NCBI GenBank assembly: GCA_965216035.1 | Contig: CBDCFM010000017.1 | Span: 410,486 to 474,485, forward strand | Origin: G963664115 sp965216035 | Lineage (GTDB): Bacteria > Acidobacteriota > Terriglobia > 20CM-2-55-15 | DNA: 64,000 nt | Reading direction: 5' to 3' | In this document: positions 25,756 to 34,689 of the stretch, one piece after another | Layout of the letters: each line of letters opens with the position of its first letter | Position numbering within the stretch: position 1 is the first letter of the stretch | Notes under the pieces: generated by a model | What the model was told of the DNA's origin: nothing | Databases searched by the model: none | What the model saw: the letters and a program-made list of their open reading frames with translations, nothing else | Made by a program: the position numbers and the translations under genes

Positions 25756-25960
25756 TCAAGCGGCGGTCTGATCGAGCTTTGTCACTTCGATTCCATCGTT
25801 AAATTTCACTCCAGTAGTCACCTTGACCAGATCATCGAATCCTCGTAATCGTCGCCAGTTCTTCTCAGCGCACTGACCCAGCTTGAACATCATGTGCAGC
25901 ATTCCATGCCGTGTCAGGCAGCCTCTGGATCGCTTGGTTCGGTGTCGAATGGTGGCAAAG
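25756..25960 (-). pseudogene. C-terminal remnant of the element A transposase
   Basis: Sixty-eight codons on the minus strand reproduce the C-terminus of the transposase at 1529-2776, from FATIRHRTKRSRGCLTR through KLDQTAA, with two visible amino-acid changes (H for D, T for I). The third copy at 63893 shares the T for I change, so copies two and three are more closely related. The N-terminal 350 residues are absent. Confidence 0.9.
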
Positions 25961-25961
25961 C

Positions 25962-26090
25962 GTACTGTCAAGTTAACCGAAATAGGCCCATATTGGAGAG
26001 CGAATCAGCGGGTGGCAGAACGAAGAATCAATAAGTTAGCACCGGAAGACGATGCCGAAAGTGTCTTGAAATAACTTAACTTGACAATAC
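25962..26090. repeat. 129-bp inverted-repeat element (MITE-like)
   Basis: GTACTGTCAAGTTAA at 25962-25976 is repeated inverted at 26076-26090 (one mismatch), bounding 129 bp. A short plus-strand reading inside it gives WRANQRVAERRINKLAPEDD then AESVLK before a stop, perhaps the extreme C-terminus of a lost gene. Its left edge coincides with the point where element A is truncated, so it may have caused or exploited that deletion. No flanking duplication was identified. Confidence 0.55.
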
Positions 26091-26115
26091 CTACACGAGG
26101 GTCCGTGGCGGTGTG

Positions 26116-26361
26116 TTAGGCAGTGACGCGCAGGTTTCGGTGCAGGAATTCGGGAGCCAAATCAGCCCCGTTGGGCCACACTAGAGTGTGAAACTCGGGA
26201 TGCACCCGAAACTGTTTGAAGACTTCCAATTCCCGCAATGGCTCGAAGATCGGTCCCGTCAGCTCCGCTGATAAATCGATTTCACCCGCTGTTCCGTCAC
26301 GAAACTTCAATCGGACTACATAACCCGACACATACTCCGCTGCAATCACGTGATAATTCAT
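26116..26361 (-). CDS. DUF2442-family protein
   Basis: An 81-residue protein with the DUF2442 pattern: a strand VVRLKFRDGTAGEIDLSAEL, then FEPLRELEVFKQFRVHPEFH, then a TLVWPNGADLAPEFLH end. It lies 41 bp downstream of a DUF4160 gene on the same strand, an arrangement frequently seen and often suspected of being a toxin-antitoxin-like module. Function is unproven. Confidence 0.85.
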   Translation of the reverse strand: MNYHVIAAEYVSGYVVRLKFRDGTAGEIDLSAELTGPIFEPLRELEVFKQFRVHPEFHTLVWPNGADLAPEFLHRNLRVTA

Positions 26362-26402
26362 TGCGTCTACTCGAGAGGCGGAATCTTTTTCAGCGTTTTG
26401 TG

Positions 26403-26633
26403 CTAACGCGCGAGTTCCCAGTTTTCAGCCAACTCCGCCGTATGCGCGCTTTGCCATTCCGAAATCAGACCCATAGCCCGTTTCCCTAACCTGCCCGAAA
26501 TTACATCTCCTGTCTCAATGTCGATGACCGCTTCAAATTCGCCGTACACAGCATGAAAGTGCGGACGACCGTGCTCGCGATAGAAGACACCAATGACGAT
26601 ACCAATAGAACCGGAACAGTTCGGGCATGCCAT
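26403..26633 (-). CDS. DUF4160-family protein, possibly frameshifted at its N-terminus
   Basis: The frame from the ATG at 26631-26633 encodes 76 residues with the DUF4160 core, FYREHGRPHFHAVYGEFEAV followed by IDIETGDVISG and RAMGLISEWQSAHTAELAEN. The family normally begins MPxxxxFYGIxI. That beginning is present in another frame from the ATG at 26626-26628 (MPELFRFY), joined to this frame by one extra base near 26605. So either the gene carries a one-base insertion and is damaged, or translation uses the MACPNC start seen here. It pairs with the DUF2442 gene downstream. Confidence 0.6.
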   Translation of the reverse strand: MACPNCSGSIGIVIGVFYREHGRPHFHAVYGEFEAVIDIETGDVISGRLGKRAMGLISEWQSAHTAELAENWELAR

Positions 26634-26994
26634 CAGGATAGGATTCTTCTGGGATTCGAACAACTGCCCAACAGATTGTGACTCACTTTCGTCGGCCACA
26701 CCTTTAGAACACAAGAAGACACTGGGGCCGCCGTCTGGTACAGCCATTTGTTGGGCAGTGTCTCAAGCCGGGCGATCGAGCGGCCGGACAGCTATCAGGC
26801 CACCATCGGCAGCGGGTCGCACGTCGCTTTCCCGGGAGTTCCGGAGTTCCAGGACGGACACCGATCTCTCCCGGGCTCCTCGACGGGCAGGTGGCGCGGA
26901 GCTGAGAAGTCAGGTCTCCGTCCCGGGATTCTTGCCACAGGGGGGCAATCGAGCGAAAGCCGATTTCCTTGAGTTCGGTCTCCGTCCCCGAACC

Positions 26995-28470
26995 TTATTG
27001 TCCGGTATCGGGAAGGAAGATCTCGACGCGCCGGTTTTTGCTGCGTCCTTCAGCAATGTCATTGGACTCAATCGGGTACCCTTTTCCAAATCCCCGTGCG
27101 CGCATCCGCGTGCTCTCGAGCCCGCATTCCAGGAGGTAGCGTTCGACGTTTCCGGCTCTCTCTTCCGAAAGACGCTGGTTATAGTCGTCACTGCCGATGC
27201 TGTCGGTGTAGCCCTCGATTTCGAGCCGATAATCCTGGGTGACCAGAAGAATGCCGCAGATTCGGCTCAGGACCTCCCGCGCTTCAGGTTGGAGCGTGGC
27301 CGCGTTGAATTCAAAGAGAATGTCCGAGAGATTGACGATCATGCCCCGCGCCGTCACCCGCGTTTCCGCGACGATGTCTAAGGCACCCCGCATGCGTTCA
27401 AGCGCCTCCTCCCGTTCACGCTCGGCTCGAGCCGCACTGGCTTCTGCCGCCGAGGCCCGCAGGGAAGCTGCGTTGGCATCGTTGAGGGCATCGTTGAGGG
27501 CCCCATCGCGGGCTTCGCGCTCGATTGCGAGATCTAAATCTCGCTGTTCCGCTTCCAGGCGAGAACGTTCGGCGTCGGAACGCGCCTCAAGAATGGCCGC
27601 TTCTCTTTGTCGAATTTCGTCCTCATAGGCCCCGCGCTCGGCATCGAGCGCCGCGCTGAAACGAGCCTCCGCAGCGCGCTGTTCGGTATCCACGCCCAGT
27701 CGAATGACGTCCTGAGCCAGTGTGGTCAGAGCGTTTTGGGGCCGCCCCGCTTCGGCCGCTCGGAACAGATCCCCCAGACGCGCCTCCGCGAGCAGTAGTT
27801 GATCCAGGGCAAACTCCCTGGCGCCTGCGCGTTCTGCGAGCATGACGGCCATCCGGGCCTGTTTAACGTCTGAACGGACTTCTCCCCTCGCGATTGGAAT
27901 CGGCACCAGCGAATCCAGATAAAAATTGTAGATGCCATCGAAACCCCGATACTCCAGCGTGACGGGCCTGATTGTAAGGCGGGAGTCTTCAGGCCGAATC
28001 TGGTTTTCAAGGACGACAAAGGTGCTCGGGCGTGCAACCAGTGCGTGCGGTTCGGCCGTCACCATCATCCCGAACGTCTGCAGCGGCGTGCTGACGTCGA
28101 GTTGGGCGCGTCCGTCACGAAGGATGAACTCTCCGGAGTTGTCGACCTGGCCTTCGGGGGAAACAGTCCACAGGACATATGTTGAAAAGTCTCCTCCAAA
28201 TTCAGATGCCGGCTTCATCCCCCTCACTTCGACTTCAATGTTAGTGGTTCCACGCTGCCGCTCAATCCGGGCCGTACCCAGCGCAGAAGGATTCCGCAGG
28301 TTACCGGCGAGACGGCTGTCGAGCGCCACACCTGCCGGGTAGGCGTAGCCGGTAAGCGTGCGGACTGTGTTTACCGGCTGTGTGCTCCTGAGCGGTGTGA
28401 CCTGCCCCGAAGTCGGTCCAGTGAAAAGCACCACGCCAAGCAACGACACAACCAAGTACTGCCATTTCAT
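26995..28470 (-). CDS. OmpA-family outer-membrane protein with DUF4398-like coiled-coil region
   Basis: A 491-residue protein. Residues 1-23 are a signal peptide (VVSLLGVVLFTGPTSG). An N-terminal beta-rich domain covers about 25-190. Residues 195-365 form a long Ala/Glu/Arg-rich helical segment (DUF4398-like entry AREFALDQLLLAEARLGDL). Residues 370-488 form the OmpA peptidoglycan-binding domain: LSDILFEFNAATLQPEAREV, IEGYTDSIGSDDYNQRLSEE and RMRARGFGKGYPI followed by GRSKNRRVEI. It anchors the outer membrane to the cell wall. The helical region may span the periplasm. It looks monocistronic. Confidence 0.9.
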   Translation of the reverse strand: MKWQYLVVSLLGVVLFTGPTSGQVTPLRSTQPVNTVRTLTGYAYPAGVALDSRLAGNLRNPSALGTARIERQRGTTNIEVEVRGMKPASEFGGDFSTYVLWTVSPEGQVDNSGEFILRDGRAQLDVSTPLQTFGMMVTAEPHALVARPSTFVVLENQIRPEDSRLTIRPVTLEYRGFDGIYNFYLDSLVPIPIARGEVRSDVKQARMAVMLAERAGAREFALDQLLLAEARLGDLFRAAEAGRPQNALTTLAQDVIRLGVDTEQRAAEARFSAALDAERGAYEDEIRQREAAILEARSDAERSRLEAEQRDLDLAIEREARDGALNDALNDANAASLRASAAEASAARAEREREEALERMRGALDIVAETRVTARGMIVNLSDILFEFNAATLQPEAREVLSRICGILLVTQDYRLEIEGYTDSIGSDDYNQRLSEERAGNVERYLLECGLESTRMRARGFGKGYPIESNDIAEGRSKNRRVEIFLPDTGQ

Positions 28471-28904
28471 TTTTACCTCCTTCCTACTGCCGCCGGCCCT
28501 TTTTCATTCGCCGCCTATGCAGATCCCCTCGGCCGTCATCGCCCGACAGACACCTGAAGGGTGGGTGCGGGTGTGACCGAAACGTCCATTGGTTTGTTTT
28601 TCTTCATCACTCGCCAGCTCCGTTGCTTCTCCGTATCGGCGCCTGATCCGTTCGATGGCGGGCGGCGGCGTCTCAGACCTCGAATTCGCTTTCTCCTGGA
28701 AGGCGTGCAGGTTGTATATTTTATCTCCCAGCCGGGCTGTCAAGACGATTCGGTAAGCATTTGTGTCGCTCTAAAGTGCGATTTCAAGAACACCGCTGCC
28801 TTAGTATGCCACTGAACTGAATCAGCCGCAGTTCGTCGCCGATCCGTTTCCCTACGTTTATCGGAACTGCCTGGACGTCCTTCCGCGATTCGCCACGCTA
28901 CACT
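28471..28904. other. Intergenic region, 434 bp
   Basis: This holds the promoter of the OmpA-family gene at its left end. A minus-strand frame of 79 codons (28504-28743) has no recognisable family, ribosome binding site or codon pattern and is not called. No RNA or repeat is seen. Confidence 0.4.
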
Positions 28905-29174
28905 CTAGTGCCGCCGGTCCCAGCGATGTACATTGACCTGCTCGAATACGCCGGCTTTGTTGAAAGGTTCCGCCGCGAGAAACGCGTCAATCTGTTCGCG
29001 CGAATCACACTCGAAGATCAGCATGCTGCCGATCATGTTTTCAGCGCGATCATCCATCAGGGGGCCGGCCGTAAAAATCTTCAGCGGCTGCGATTCCAGA
29101 TATGCCCGATGCTCTTTGTGGAATTCGGCGCGCGCACTATTCGGTTTGTCTATGCAGTGGACTATGTAATACAT
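28905..29174 (-). CDS. YciI-family protein
   Basis: An 89-residue ferredoxin-like-fold protein. It begins MYYIVHCIDKPNSARAEFHK with the conserved early Asp, has the YCII His in HRAYLESQ, the segment IFTAGPLMDDRAENMIGSML and the end FEQVNVHRWDR. YciI proteins are small putative enzymes (a dehalogenase-like His/Asp pair) of unknown substrate. A more diverged paralog is encoded at 48552-48860. Confidence 0.88.
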   Translation of the reverse strand: MYYIVHCIDKPNSARAEFHKEHRAYLESQPLKIFTAGPLMDDRAENMIGSMLIFECDSREQIDAFLAAEPFNKAGVFEQVNVHRWDRRH

Positions 29175-29772
29175 GATTGGTTCCTGCGTTTACACCGGTT
29201 CGGGATGATAGCGGGTTTTTAAAAAACACCTCATCTGGTCTGTCTCCCGGACATTCTCAGGTTAACGCGTCGCGCCCACAATAGCTGTATGAAAAGCCGC
29301 CGATCTCGCTATCCAAGGCCTCGGAACCGCAATCACAACAGATGACTCGCGAGGGGTCGCCGAGGGGGGGGCGAGTGACCCCGGACCGATAGGGTTCGTA
29401 ATCACTGCCTCTATCGTGGGTCATCATTGCAATGCACTGTTCGGGAGTCCTGGAAGCCCCCCCCCTTCGGGGCACGTTCCAGACTCGGGACGAGGACGTT
29501 GCCAGTCACGATCAGCAGCGGGATTACTGCGGATTCGGGAGCAGGTCGATGTCAGGGCCCCAGCCCCATCTGCCCGCCGTCACTTATATAATGTCGTCAT
29601 GTTCACGAACGTCCTGTGCCAGCGCAGTCTGCGGTAGCGTACGCACAAGATCGCGTACCCGGTTCCGGGGAATGAATCGATCCGTAGGGCTGGGATGCCT
29701 TGTGCCTGGCCCCGGTGGTTTGAAAACGTTCAGACCTGAATATTGCGGTTGAAGCTGGGGCGCCGACATTTA
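29175..29772. other. Intergenic region with one doubtful small frame
   Basis: About 600 bp separate the YciI gene from the CXXCH protein gene. A minus-strand frame at 29257-29424 encodes 55 residues including VICCDCGSEALD and SYCGRD. This could be a tiny zinc-binding protein, but there is no clear ribosome binding site or known family. An eight-base G tract lies within the stretch near 29368-29375. No RNA genes were seen. Confidence 0.25.
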
Positions 29773-31128
29773 ATGTCACCAAACCTGACACTGATATATC
29801 GCATTGCGACCGGCTGCTCCATTGTCGCCATCGTTGTCGGTGTCGCCACCACGGTTGCCACGGGGGTCGCCACCTCGGGGACACTCCCCGCTCAACTCAA
29901 CCGGTCCATGTTCGCTCCCAGAACCAATCACCCGGCGATCCGCTATTCCGGTCCTTCCTCGGATCCGGTATCGGAGGTCAACATCAGGCTCCGGGATGGG
30001 GACATCGAACTCGAGTCCGATGGGCCCCTGGGCTATCTTGAATCCGTCCTGGAAGCCTTCGACATAGACGTAGAATCCCAGGTCGTGCTGTTTGCGAAGA
30101 ACAGCCTCCAGTGTCCTTATATTCACCCTGTCAATCCCCGTCTGATGTATTTCAGCGATACGGTTGTCGTGGCCGGGATCCGGGGCGCGCCGCTGATTGA
30201 GGTGGCTTCGGTGGATCCGGAAAAGGGCGTGCTTTTTTACACGCTCGAGCAGCAGAGACAACCGGGCGTGCCCGCTTTCGCCAAACAGGATCAACTCTGC
30301 CTGAGATGCCACGACTCCCTCAATAGCCTCGGCGTTCCGGGAATGCTCGCCCGCAGCATCATGCCGTCACCGGACGGGAGAATCAATCCCCAGCTCGGCA
30401 ACTATTTGATCAACCATGAAAGCCCATTTGAAGAACGGTGGGGCGGGTTTTACGTCACAGGTCGCCATGGCGGGTTGCGCCACCGGGGGAATGGTGTGAT
30501 TACCGACCGCGAGGATGAGGAGTCGATTCGCGGCAATCAGGAACTGACACTCGCTTCCATTGCGGGGCGAGTTGAGGACGGAACCTATTTGGTGCCGTCC
30601 AGCGACATCGTTGCGCTGATGGTATTCGAACATCAGATGCACATGATCAACCTCTTAACGCGCTATGGCTGGGAAGTACGCTATGTGCTGTGGAGCTCTC
30701 AGGCTGAGAATTCGGGCTCGATCGTTTTCAACCTGATCAATCTGGAGGATGCGCTGGGCGAGTTGGTGGACTACATGTTGTTCGTTAACGAACCAGAGTT
30801 TCAGTTTCCGGTGACCGGGAGCTCCGGTTTTTCAGAGAAATTCGAAGGCCGAGGCCCTAGCGACAGCCTCGGCCGATCTCTAAGGCAGTTTGACCTCGGG
30901 AAGCGGCTGATGCGCTACCCGCTTAGCTACATGATCTATACCCATGCGTTCGATGGCCTTCCGGTGGAAGCCAGAAACGCCATCTATGCGCGGCTTTGGC
31001 AGGTGCTGTCCGGCATGGATCGTGATCCCCGATATGACCGGCTTTCGCCCGAAGACAGACAGGCCATCATAGAAATTCTCCAGTCGACCAAACCCGGCCT
31101 GCCCGCCTATTTCAGTGCGGGGCGTTAA
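29773..31128 (+). CDS. Exported CXXCH (c-type heme-binding) protein of unknown function
   Basis: 451 residues from the ATG at 29773; an in-frame ATG at 29743 adds ten. Residues 10-37 form a signal anchor. A single heme c motif, CLRCH, is at residues 176-180. It sits in a conserved-looking context: VVLFAKNSLQCPYI (106 onward), VLFYTLEQQRQPG, then LARSIMPSPDGRI and ESPFEERWGGFYVTGRHG. I recall this layout from uncharacterised proteins of Planctomycetes and Acidobacteria often annotated as cytochrome-like, but I cannot name the family. It is probably periplasmic. The distal heme ligand is not obvious. Confidence 0.78.
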   Translation: MSPNLTLIYRIATGCSIVAIVVGVATTVATGVATSGTLPAQLNRSMFAPRTNHPAIRYSGPSSDPVSEVNIRLRDGDIELESDGPLGYLESVLEAFDIDVESQVVLFAKNSLQCPYIHPVNPRLMYFSDTVVVAGIRGAPLIEVASVDPEKGVLFYTLEQQRQPGVPAFAKQDQLCLRCHDSLNSLGVPGMLARSIMPSPDGRINPQLGNYLINHESPFEERWGGFYVTGRHGGLRHRGNGVITDREDEESIRGNQELTLASIAGRVEDGTYLVPSSDIVALMVFEHQMHMINLLTRYGWEVRYVLWSSQAENSGSIVFNLINLEDALGELVDYMLFVNEPEFQFPVTGSSGFSEKFEGRGPSDSLGRSLRQFDLGKRLMRYPLSYMIYTHAFDGLPVEARNAIYARLWQVLSGMDRDPRYDRLSPEDRQAIIEILQSTKPGLPAYFSAGR

Positions 31129-31174
31129 CCGGCCCGACGAATCGAGAGATCACCGGAGATCCAAGACCTTCACT

Positions 31175-31753
31175 TCAGGAGGCACGGAGTGGGGCCGGTG
31201 GCACAACCTGGTTGAGGGACCCGTTGCTTACATCGTAGACGAAGCCGGAGACGACCAGTTGGTCTGGCATTCCGGGGGTTTGACGGAGTCGCTCGATGTC
31301 GTCTTGCACTGACGCGGTGGGTTCGCTGATCGCTATTGCCGATACTTCGTCGACACTGACGCCAAGCCGTTCTGCCACCTGTTCCCGGATGGGCGGCTTG
31401 ACGAGACGAGACATGCCGCAATCGGTGTGCTGGATAACGACAAGTTCCCCCTGCCTTGGGCTGGTTCCGGGCTGGCTGAAGGCGGCCCCCAGAACGCCGA
31501 GTATGCCGAGATCTCTGATCACCGCGGGGGTGATCCTGCCGCCTGCGTTACGCATGACGACTGCGTCGCCGAGTGCGAGCCCGAACAGGTGAGCAGGATC
31601 GACGCGGGCGTCGAGGCAGGTCACGAGGATCGTTGACATACGGGGCGAAATCTTGAGGTTTCCTGCCGCGAACTGCTCAGCAAAACCCCGGTAGCGATCG
31701 AGTAGCGTGGTCAGGTCAGAGGTCTCGCCACCTGATGTCTGTTCCTTAGTCAT
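31175..31753 (-). CDS. Beta-class carbonic anhydrase
   Basis: 192 residues from the ATG at 31751-31753, with AAAGGAGA 8 nt upstream. An in-frame extension to 31864 lacks a ribosome binding site. The zinc ligands C46 (TCLDARVDP, with the D48-R50 dyad), H109 and C112 (IQHTDCGM) are all present. GDAVVMRNAGGRI is the family core. It interconverts CO2 and bicarbonate in the cytoplasm. The short form without extra C-terminal helices resembles the CynT/Rv1284-like clade. It is convergent with the heme protein gene, 46 bp away. Confidence 0.92.
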   Translation of the reverse strand: MTKEQTSGGETSDLTTLLDRYRGFAEQFAAGNLKISPRMSTILVTCLDARVDPAHLFGLALGDAVVMRNAGGRITPAVIRDLGILGVLGAAFSQPGTSPRQGELVVIQHTDCGMSRLVKPPIREQVAERLGVSVDEVSAIAISEPTASVQDDIERLRQTPGMPDQLVVSGFVYDVSNGSLNQVVPPAPLRAS

Positions 31754-32038
31754 TCTGTCTTTCTCCTTTCGTTGGGAGGCATTTTGCTGCATGTTCCGGT
31801 CCCTGCCTGAAGCGTGATTTTCTGGATCAGCCGGGAACGCGCCTGATGGCCGCTGTCGTTTCATGTTCCGGCCGCCAGGTGGGTGGCCAATAACTCAGGA
31901 ACCCCGACCTTCTTCACTGAGAATTATCGCCATCCCGCAATGGAGCTGTCGACGTATTCGACCCCTGTCCGGATTTCTCTGGTTCACACGTCGGCAATTT
32001 CGGTGATTGTTGTGTAGACTGGCGGGACTGGAGGCACG

Positions 32039-32680
32039 ATGAGCGATCAGACGACGATCCAAGCGAAAGAGAACGGTCCTTACCTCGTCACCAACTGTAA
32101 CACGCTGAAGGGTTTTGACGGGGCCCATTACCAGTCGGAAGGCACAGTGGCCCTTTGCCGCTGTGGAGGGTCGAAGAACAAGCCGTACTGCGACGGCACT
32201 CACGCGTAGGTTGGGTTCAGCGGCGCCAAGGGTCCAAACCGGGTCCCCGACAAACGTGACAATTACCAGGGAACGGGCGTGACCATTCACGACAACCGGA
32301 GTATCTGCGCGCACTCAGCGCGCTGCACTGACAACCTCAAGACGGTTTTCAGGCTGGGCGAAGAGCCCTGGATCGATCCGAGTGCCGATACGGTTGAGAA
32401 CATTGTGACCACAATCCAGAAATGTCCATCGGGCGCACTCAGCTACTCGACTGGCGGTGTTGAGCATCGAGACCGGGAGAGCGAATCGGTGATCATGATC
32501 GCGCCGAATGGTCCCTACGCGATCTTTGGTGGTGCTGACCTGCAGGATGAGCAGTGGGGCGAGGGCGCCTCACGGGAGCACTTCGATCTGTGCCGCTGTG
32601 GTCACAGTCAGAACAAACCGTTCTGCAGCGGTGCCCATTGGCATCACCAGTTTGACGAACACGCATCCCCCAGGAAATGA
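32039..32680 (+). pseudogene. Double-CDGSH iron-sulfur protein with an in-frame TAG
   Basis: The ATG at 32039 follows a TGGAGG Shine-Dalgarno sequence. Residues 40-55 (CRCGGSKNKPYCDGTH) form a complete CDGSH 2Fe-2S motif (C40, C42, C51, H55). Codon 57 is TAG (32207-32209), after which the same frame runs on without further stops to 32680. The continuation holds VGFSGAKG, a Fer4_19-like domain (CAHSARCTDNL ... TIQKCPSGAL) and a second motif, CRCGHSQNKPFCSGAH. The reconstructed length is 213 residues, normal for this three-part family. A single change, for example AAG to TAG, explains the stop. A 56-residue single-CDGSH peptide might still be made. Read-through is possible but unsupported. Confidence 0.85.
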
Positions 32681-33236
32681 TTCCGCCTTCGGAACTTGAC
32701 TCTCGGCCCCTCTCACGGTGAGTTCGACCAATCGGTGCACTGCGATCGAGGGAGATGAGATCACATGGAGTCCCATCGGCTGCCAGCGCCCGACCCGGAC
32801 TCCGTTGTTGCCCATTCATTGATCATGAAAGACATTCCAACCTCTGTCGCTTCCTTCGAACGTCGTTATCGAAAGTGCCAGAAGATCTCCGCACCGGTCC
32901 ACCTTCTCGCTCGGCACCCCCGATCAACGCTATGTCGATTATCGCGGGTAATCCCACAGAGGCTTCCTCAAGGATCTATCGCATAGTTACGGCTTGCACC
33001 GTTTCTCGGAGAGTGGAAGTTCTCCACCTGCATCAAAGATACAATGTACTGGGAAGTCAAGGTCCGTTCATCCTTGGTATGGGAATCGCATTTCTGCAGA
33101 ATAGTCAGCACAGTCGGTGCAGCTCATTGTCTCCAGAGACCCGAGAAAGGGAACCCCACGACCGGCTTAGAGCCGGGTCGTGCTTTAACGATCCAATTCC
33201 AGTTGGGCCAGCACATCACCTGTTGAGGTATCGACG
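32681..33236. other. Intergenic region with an imperfect hairpin near the flavoprotein gene
   Basis: No gene is recognised in these 556 bp; several short frames show no family likeness. A hairpin at 33157-33182 has an 11-bp stem interrupted by one bulged G, with a TAG loop, and lies 54 bp before the flavoprotein ATG. It lacks a T-run, so it may be an attenuator or an operator rather than a classical terminator. Confidence 0.4.
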
Positions 33237-34325
33237 ATGGCAGACTTCACGATCAGAGAACTCAGCCCCGACACTCAGTTCGATCGGTTACCGTACTGGG
33301 ACGTCGTCATCATTGGCGCCGGCCCGGCAGGGCTCGCCGCCAGCCTGACGACCGCCCACCGCGGGCTGGCCACGCTGGTGATCGAGGCCAAGGACCGGGC
33401 CGGCGGACAACCGCAGTTCCTTTACGCCGACAAACGCATCGTGGATGTCCCGGGATTTCCGGACGGCGTGACCGGTGAAGAGCTCTCGGCTCGCGTTTAT
33501 CGGCAAGCCCTCGATGCTCTCGTGCAATTCCGGTTTAACGAGGAGCTGATCGACATTGAAGACACCGACGACACCGAGAAGGACGACACACTCAAGCGAG
33601 TCGTCACGCGTAGTGGGACCTATCCCTGCCGTAAGGTCATTATCGCGATGGGCCTGCTCCACTTTCCACGCAAGCTTCCCATCCTTGACTCCCTCAACTC
33701 GAAGAAAGTGTCCTAAAAAGTTCCGAGAATTCGCGACTATGAAGGCCATCGCGTGGCCGTCGTGGGTGGAGGGGATTCAGCGTTCGACGCCGCCGTTATG
33801 GTCTTAGAGCGACAAGGCGACGTGGATGTGATCGTGCGTGAGGAGACCCCTGTCGGGAAGGCGGACACGCAGGCCCGGGTTCGACATCATGGGGGAAAAG
33901 TCCACCTCGGCACCGAAGTTTCCGCGGCAGAGTTCGTCGGCGATCACATTCGGATGGTGTTGACGGATCGTTCCGAGATCGACGTCGACCTGGTCATCGT
34001 ACAAATCGGATTTCTGTCAGCGAAGGAAACGTTCCAACGATTGAACCTTCGCCTCAATGCGGACAGCAGCATCGCGATCGACCCCTATTACGAGACCAGC
34101 CGGCGCGGCATCTTCGCAGTCGGTGACGTGCACGGTGACATCAAGCTGATCACCGTGGCCTGGGCAGATGGAATTCAGGCCGCAATCTATGCGTTCAAGG
34201 AGATCACGAGTCCGTACTGGCTGAACGAGCGACGGCTCAGGGATCACAAAATCGCGCTCATTGGAGAGAAGATCGCCCAGGCCGCTAGTGAAAGGCCCGT
34301 CCGGACGGAGGGTGGCAGTGGCTAA
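33237..34325 (+). pseudogene. Ferredoxin-NADP-reductase-like flavoprotein with an in-frame TAA
   Basis: The frame from 33237 encodes an FAD-binding Rossmann start (VVIIGAGPAGLAASLTT) and GGQPQFLYADKRIVDVPGFP. It meets TAA at 33714-33716 after LNSKKVS, then continues in the same frame with KVPRIRDYEGHRVAVVGGGD (NADP-binding motif), VQIGFLSAKETF and the C-terminal FAD motif GIFAVGDVHGD. Without the stop it would be 362 residues, close to YumC-type ferredoxin/flavodoxin-NADP reductases. The CXXC of thioredoxin reductases is absent. The stop position is commonly Tyr in relatives, so TAT or TAC to TAA is the simplest explanation. The downstream half lacks its own good start. Confidence 0.85.
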
Positions 34326-34689
34326 GCTACCCTCAGTTCCGATCAGAATATCAAGTCGCGGAGATTCCGTATCCTTTCGGCCGTGCAGTCAGTTTTACTG
34401 AAAAGCGCTGTCAAAACAATACAGTTGCGACAGGCCGGACCACCAATGAAAAGTCGCCAAGTTTTTACCCGTCCTGCAAAAGTGGAGGGTTCTACCTTTC
34501 GGCGTTTATGGGGAATAATCGGTGCGTCCGTGTCCTTATCCCTTCAAGATGTCCATCGGTCCGGTCACTTCTCAGTTTAGGGGGTCATACAGGGATGTGC
34601 CTGTTTTCTGACCGTTTGATTGACCTTAAATCCCTTCCCTCGTAGTATTTAGCCAGATTTTCTCAGTTCTGTTATTGACATGCCAAAAA
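34326..34689. other. Intergenic region, 364 bp
   Basis: This stretch is AT-richer than its neighbours and shows no recognisable gene, RNA or repeat. It may contain old transposon debris, but nothing identifiable. Confidence 0.4.

Larger units (their letters stand above)
24345..25960 (-). mobile_element. IS256-family element A, second copy, interrupted and truncated
   Basis: The left end (24345-24379) is identical to the left end at 1494. It is split by a complete element B (24380-25746), then continues at 25747. The right-hand 1.1 kb is missing: similarity stops at 25960, two bases before the inverted-repeat element at 25962. Only the transposase C-terminus survives. No target duplication can be assigned because the right end is lost. 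Confidence 0.92.

Noticed and set aside
32207..33716. Stop-codon reassignment or selenocysteine/pyrrolysine recoding
   Set aside because: The internal stops are TAG, TAA and TGA in different genes, and many intact genes end normally with the same codons; independent mutations are simpler.
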